64,000 nucleotides of DNA from a virus, in the IMG/VR virus record IMGVR_UViG_3300011116_001048, positions 54,565 to 118,564 of that record; one strand, 5' to 3'. Numbering within the stretch: position 1 is the first letter of the stretch; each line of letters begins with the position of its first letter. Below the pieces are notes generated by a model. That model was not told where the DNA came from, searched no databases, and saw only the letters and a list, made by a program, of their open reading frames with translations. The position numbers and the translations under genes are program-made. Shown here in pieces: positions 61,718 through 64,000 of the stretch.

Positions 61718-62017
61718 TTATCGCCACCGACGACCTTGCATATTATTGCCTTGATCGTAGCGTCCGCGTAGACTTTTGGGTTGGCCGCGTTTGATCTTGT
61801 TCATCAGTTCGCTCCAGCGTCCGCCGGTAGCCTTATCTGGCGTCAAAGTGTAGTCTGCTCCCAATGCGGGCGTACATCCGGCCCATGACTTCTTCACGGT
61901 TCCTTCCGCCTTGCACTTGGGACATGGAAGAGTGGTGGGCAGGTCACGATCCTTCATCATATGGACTTCTTCCCATAACTTCTTACACTTATCACACTCA
62001 TAGTTGTAGGTTGGCAT
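61718..62017 (-). CDS. FmdB-type zinc-ribbon protein
   Basis: A 99-residue protein starting MPTYNYECDKCKKLWEEVHM followed by LPCPKCKAEG, two CxxC pairs of the FmdB-like zinc ribbon. The remainder is polar and ends in an Arg/Gly-rich tail (SLRGRYDQGNNMQGRRWR). FmdB-like proteins are small, probably regulatory or nucleic-acid binding, and occur in T4-like phages. CATAAATA ends five bases before the ATG and there is no ribosome-binding site, again implying a leaderless message. Confidence 0.8.
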   Translation of the reverse strand: MPTYNYECDKCKKLWEEVHMMKDRDLPTTLPCPKCKAEGTVKKSWAGCTPALGADYTLTPDKATGGRWSELMNKIKRGQPKSLRGRYDQGNNMQGRRWR

Positions 62018-62022
62018 GGAAG

Positions 62023-62030
62023 TATTTATG
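62023..62030 (-). promoter_or_regulatory. Late-type promoter CATAAATA (minus strand)
   Basis: The plus strand reads TATTTATG. The element is separated from the ATG at 62017 by five bases (CTTCC on the minus strand), so RNA would begin at or beside the initiator. A weak sigma70-like -10 (TATACT on minus, 62058-62063) lies further upstream. Confidence 0.5.
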
Positions 62031-62177
62031 GGACTTTGGGGATGCGTCTGATAACCTAGTATACTTCACCCTGTCCGATAAGCAAATGGTATCTCCGATA
62101 TTCCGATTCCCGTATCTGGATTCTGTGAATACAAAATGTATAATACACAATATACTATCAACTTTCTGAACTTTATT

Positions 62178-62789
62178 TCAGCCGTAGAAGCGGGACAGGG
62201 CAGCGTACACCTGGGACGGAATGGTGGCGTGGGCCTTGGCCTTGAAGTCGCTGGGCATCATCTCCACCATTCGCCACGACCTGTACGGGTTCCGTCCGCT
62301 CCGCCAGCATCCTGTGTCACGCATCAGATGGTGAGAATAAATGTACAGGTTGGCGTACCGGGCGTATGCAGCCACATCTATAGGCAAGCCCTTGGCTTTG
62401 GCAAGACGCATGGCTCGTATTTCTGCATCACGCTCAAACGCCATCACACGGGCGAACGCCTTGCGTAGCACCGCTGGGGCTGGAGCCTTGCCACGGTGAA
62501 GGTAGTCGTGGACAATACAGGCGGCTGCGTTGTCGGCGTTGTACACATGGGCGGGCTGTTCCACCCATTGACGGAAGTGGGCGTACTCGTGGAGGAGTGT
62601 GCCAAGCCAATGGGGATGGCCCCGTGCCACCCTGATGATCCGGCGACGGTCGCAGAAGAAGCCCTCTGCCCGCCAGCCACCTCCGTTCACTTCCCGGCCC
62701 CGACCAAAGCAAAGACGGAACCCATAGGAATGGAGTTCCGCCTTCACTTGCTCAACGAACTTTCGTACTTCGGATTTCAGTTTCCCCAT
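62178..62789 (-). CDS. HExxH zinc metallopeptidase-like protein
   Basis: A 203-residue protein with LGTLLHEYAHFRQWVEQ, the HExxH zinc motif, and a following Asp/Glu-rich helix (VMAFERDAEIRAMRLAKAKG) that could hold the third ligand. The start MGKLKSEVRKFVEQVKAELH is helical and FFCDRRRIIRVARGH forms strands before the motif, a plan similar to phage-type SprT-like or putative peptidases. Base composition is clearly more GC-rich than most of the window. Substrate unknown. Confidence 0.75.
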   Translation of the reverse strand: MGKLKSEVRKFVEQVKAELHSYGFRLCFGRGREVNGGGWRAEGFFCDRRRIIRVARGHPHWLGTLLHEYAHFRQWVEQPAHVYNADNAAACIVHDYLHRGKAPAPAVLRKAFARVMAFERDAEIRAMRLAKAKGLPIDVAAYARYANLYIYSHHLMRDTGCWRSGRNPYRSWRMVEMMPSDFKAKAHATIPSQVYAALSRFYG

Positions 62790-62804
62790 TCTGAACCCTC
62801 CGTA

Positions 62805-64000
62805 TTATGTATGCTTTGCCACCGCCTCAACCATGCGGTTCACAAGACTACGGCTGACGATCTTGCGGGACAGGCTCTTGATGAACTGCGACTTGAGCCG
62901 GGTGTAGTTGGTGTTGCTCAAGTCCAAATCCTCGTAGGCATCCGTTTCCTGCTTGCGGGCGATACGGATGGCGAACACAGAGCCGAAGCCAAGGCCGTCC
63001 CCAGCCACCTTGCTGCCGTCGTGGGTGTACACCACCGGGAGAGCAGACAGGTAGTACTCGTCGTTCCAATGCTTGCCAAGAGCATCACCAGCAGGATCGT
63101 CCTTCAGGTAGTACTTGTTGGCATCACGAACCACCTTGCCGTCCGGGGTAGCCAGCGTGTAGCCGGGGATGATGTCGTTGGGCGTGTTGTTGCCCGACAG
63201 GTACAGCATCATGGTGTTGCAGCCCGTTTCGTCCATCAGATACGAGGCCAGCACATTGGTGCTGATGTTGTTGCGGAGGCTGTACGACGCACCCGTGCGA
63301 GGGTTGGTCAGACGAGTGAACCGATCACCGCTACCGTAGTAGTGGTTGTCCAGCGGCGAACTGCTGGTGCTGCCGTCCGTCACCACCACCACATTCATAA
63401 TCTCCGCACGGTGCTTCTTGCGGAACTCCTTGACCATCTGCACCGATGCAACGAGCGAATGGTCGAGCGGAGTGTCGCCCAGCGAGAGCCAATACGGGAA
63501 CGACGGAGCGTGGAGGCTGTAGTTGGGCTTGCTGGGGTTCATGTTGTACGCCAGCATCCACAACTTCTCCATCGCATCCTTGTAGGTCGCACCGTTCATG
63601 GTGCTGCTGGCGAAGTTGTACAGGAAGAACGGCGAGTGCGTTGCCACATTGGGCTTGCTGCTGTTGGTGATGAACCCCTTCGCCAAGTCCTCGAACTTGG
63701 TGGCCTCCTGCTCGTCCTGCATCGTCCTACGATAATCGTAGTAGTCACCGTAGTACTTGTCGCTGGGCTGGTTGCTGCTGAAAGCGTACACATCGAATGG
63801 CACACCGATGCGACGGAAGAACGAGGTGAGCGTGTACATCTGCTTCACCACATTCAGGATCACGCCACCCATAGAACCCGACCAATCCAGCAGCAGAATG
63901 AACCCGTGGTTCTTGCCGTTGGGCTTGATGGTGAAGTGCTTGAACAAGTCCTCGTTCCACTTGTAGGTGGACAGCAGGCCCATGTCCAGCGTTCCCGACT
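62805..64000 (-). CDS. VWA-domain protein (partial, continues beyond the window)
   Basis: The frame is open to the window edge on the minus strand. The visible part begins (G)TLDMGLLSTYKWNEDLFKHF, then GFILLLDWSGSMGGVILNVV, the MIDAS motif DxSxS, VPFDVYAFSSN, and later MNVVVVTDGSTSSSP (second metal-site strand). It resembles the VWA proteins of T4-like cyanophages that are usually paired with a MoxR/CobS-like AAA ATPase, probably encoded just outside. About 398 residues are visible. It is GC-rich, like the metallopeptidase gene 15 bases downstream. Confidence 0.85.
   Translation of the reverse strand, partial: SGTLDMGLLSTYKWNEDLFKHFTIKPNGKNHGFILLLDWSGSMGGVILNVVKQMYTLTSFFRRIGVPFDVYAFSSNQPSDKYYGDYYDYRRTMQDEQEATKFEDLAKGFITNSSKPNVATHSPFFLYNFASSTMNGATYKDAMEKLWMLAYNMNPSKPNYSLHAPSFPYWLSLGDTPLDHSLVASVQMVKEFRKKHRAEIMNVVVVTDGSTSSSPLDNHYYGSGDRFTRLTNPRTGASYSLRNNISTNVLASYLMDETGCNTMMLYLSGNNTPNDIIPGYTLATPDGKVVRDANKYYLKDDPAGDALGKHWNDEYYLSALPVVYTHDGSKVAGDGLGFGSVFAIRIARKQETDAYEDLDLSNTNYTRLKSQFIKSLSRKIVSRSLVNRMVEAVAKHT

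Overview
The window is part of the genome of a T4-like tailed phage (myovirus replication module). The diagnostic set is present in recognisable order: 47-46, RNase H, sliding clamp 45, clamp loader 44/62, RegA, DNA polymerase 43, UvsX, helicase 41 and primase 61. It differs from coliphage T4 in having a B12-dependent (class II) ribonucleotide reductase, a ThyX-type thymidylate synthase, a very large glycan-synthesis cluster and collagen-like fibres. The host is not identifiable with certainty. Lipoprotein signals point to a Gram-negative cell envelope, and two proteins with PEP-CTERM-like C-termini suggest a host with an exosortase system (for example Planctomycetota/Verrucomicrobiota-like or some Proteobacteria); this is inference.

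Layout: 1-6.6 kb, recombination and replication genes (47, 46, rnh, 45, 44, 62, regA), all on the plus strand with translational overlaps. 6.6-20.1 kb, about 17 AT-rich genes for glycan synthesis (GT10 x2, GT11, GT25-like x2, HtrL/YibB-like, GT-B, GT2-TPR and DxD transferases, two methyltransferases, an acyltransferase, an RmlB-like dehydratase). 20.1-31.9 kb, fibre/adhesin genes, including two very large unrecognised proteins, a collagen-like fibre and a collagen/YadA-head-like fibre. 31.9-45.4 kb, nucleotide metabolism and replication (dut, DUF1599, 43, uvsX, 41, 61, thyX, nrdJ), interrupted by another tail-spike-like gene and an HNH endonuclease. A bidirectional terminator at 45.45 kb separates this from a mainly minus-strand region (45.5-64 kb) of mostly unknown genes. 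That region includes several large proteins with T4-type N-terminal capsid-targeting/prohead-protease signatures, a secreted serine protease, a RuvC-like resolvase, PEP-CTERM-like proteins, membrane proteins, a PD-(D/E)XK nuclease, a GNAT protein, a candidate small RNA and a more GC-rich block (metallopeptidase-like and VWA proteins) at the right end.

How it works together: early sigma70-like promoters (3.08 kb, 31.94 kb and, on the minus strand, 60.35 kb) sit 6-7 bases from the start codons of rnh, dut and the GNAT gene, none of which has a Shine-Dalgarno sequence, so these messages are probably leaderless. T4-late-type elements (TATAAATA and one-base variants) precede fibre genes and the putative encapsidated-protein genes, consistent with late virion production. 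The glycan cluster lies next to the fibre genes, between regA and 43, which are adjacent in T4; a plausible role is glycosylation of the virion fibres, especially the collagen-like ones, or remodelling of host surface glycans.

The strongest candidates for undescribed biology are: (i) the fucosyltransferase/GT25-like cluster beside collagen-like fibres; (ii) a set of large unknown proteins with (L/I)xE capsid-targeting N-termini, one carrying an HNH-like domain, that may be packaged and injected; (iii) adjacent phage proteins with PEP-CTERM-like tails; (iv) leaderless promoters; (v) a roughly 124-nt candidate small RNA with its own promoter and terminator at 60.39-60.52 kb.
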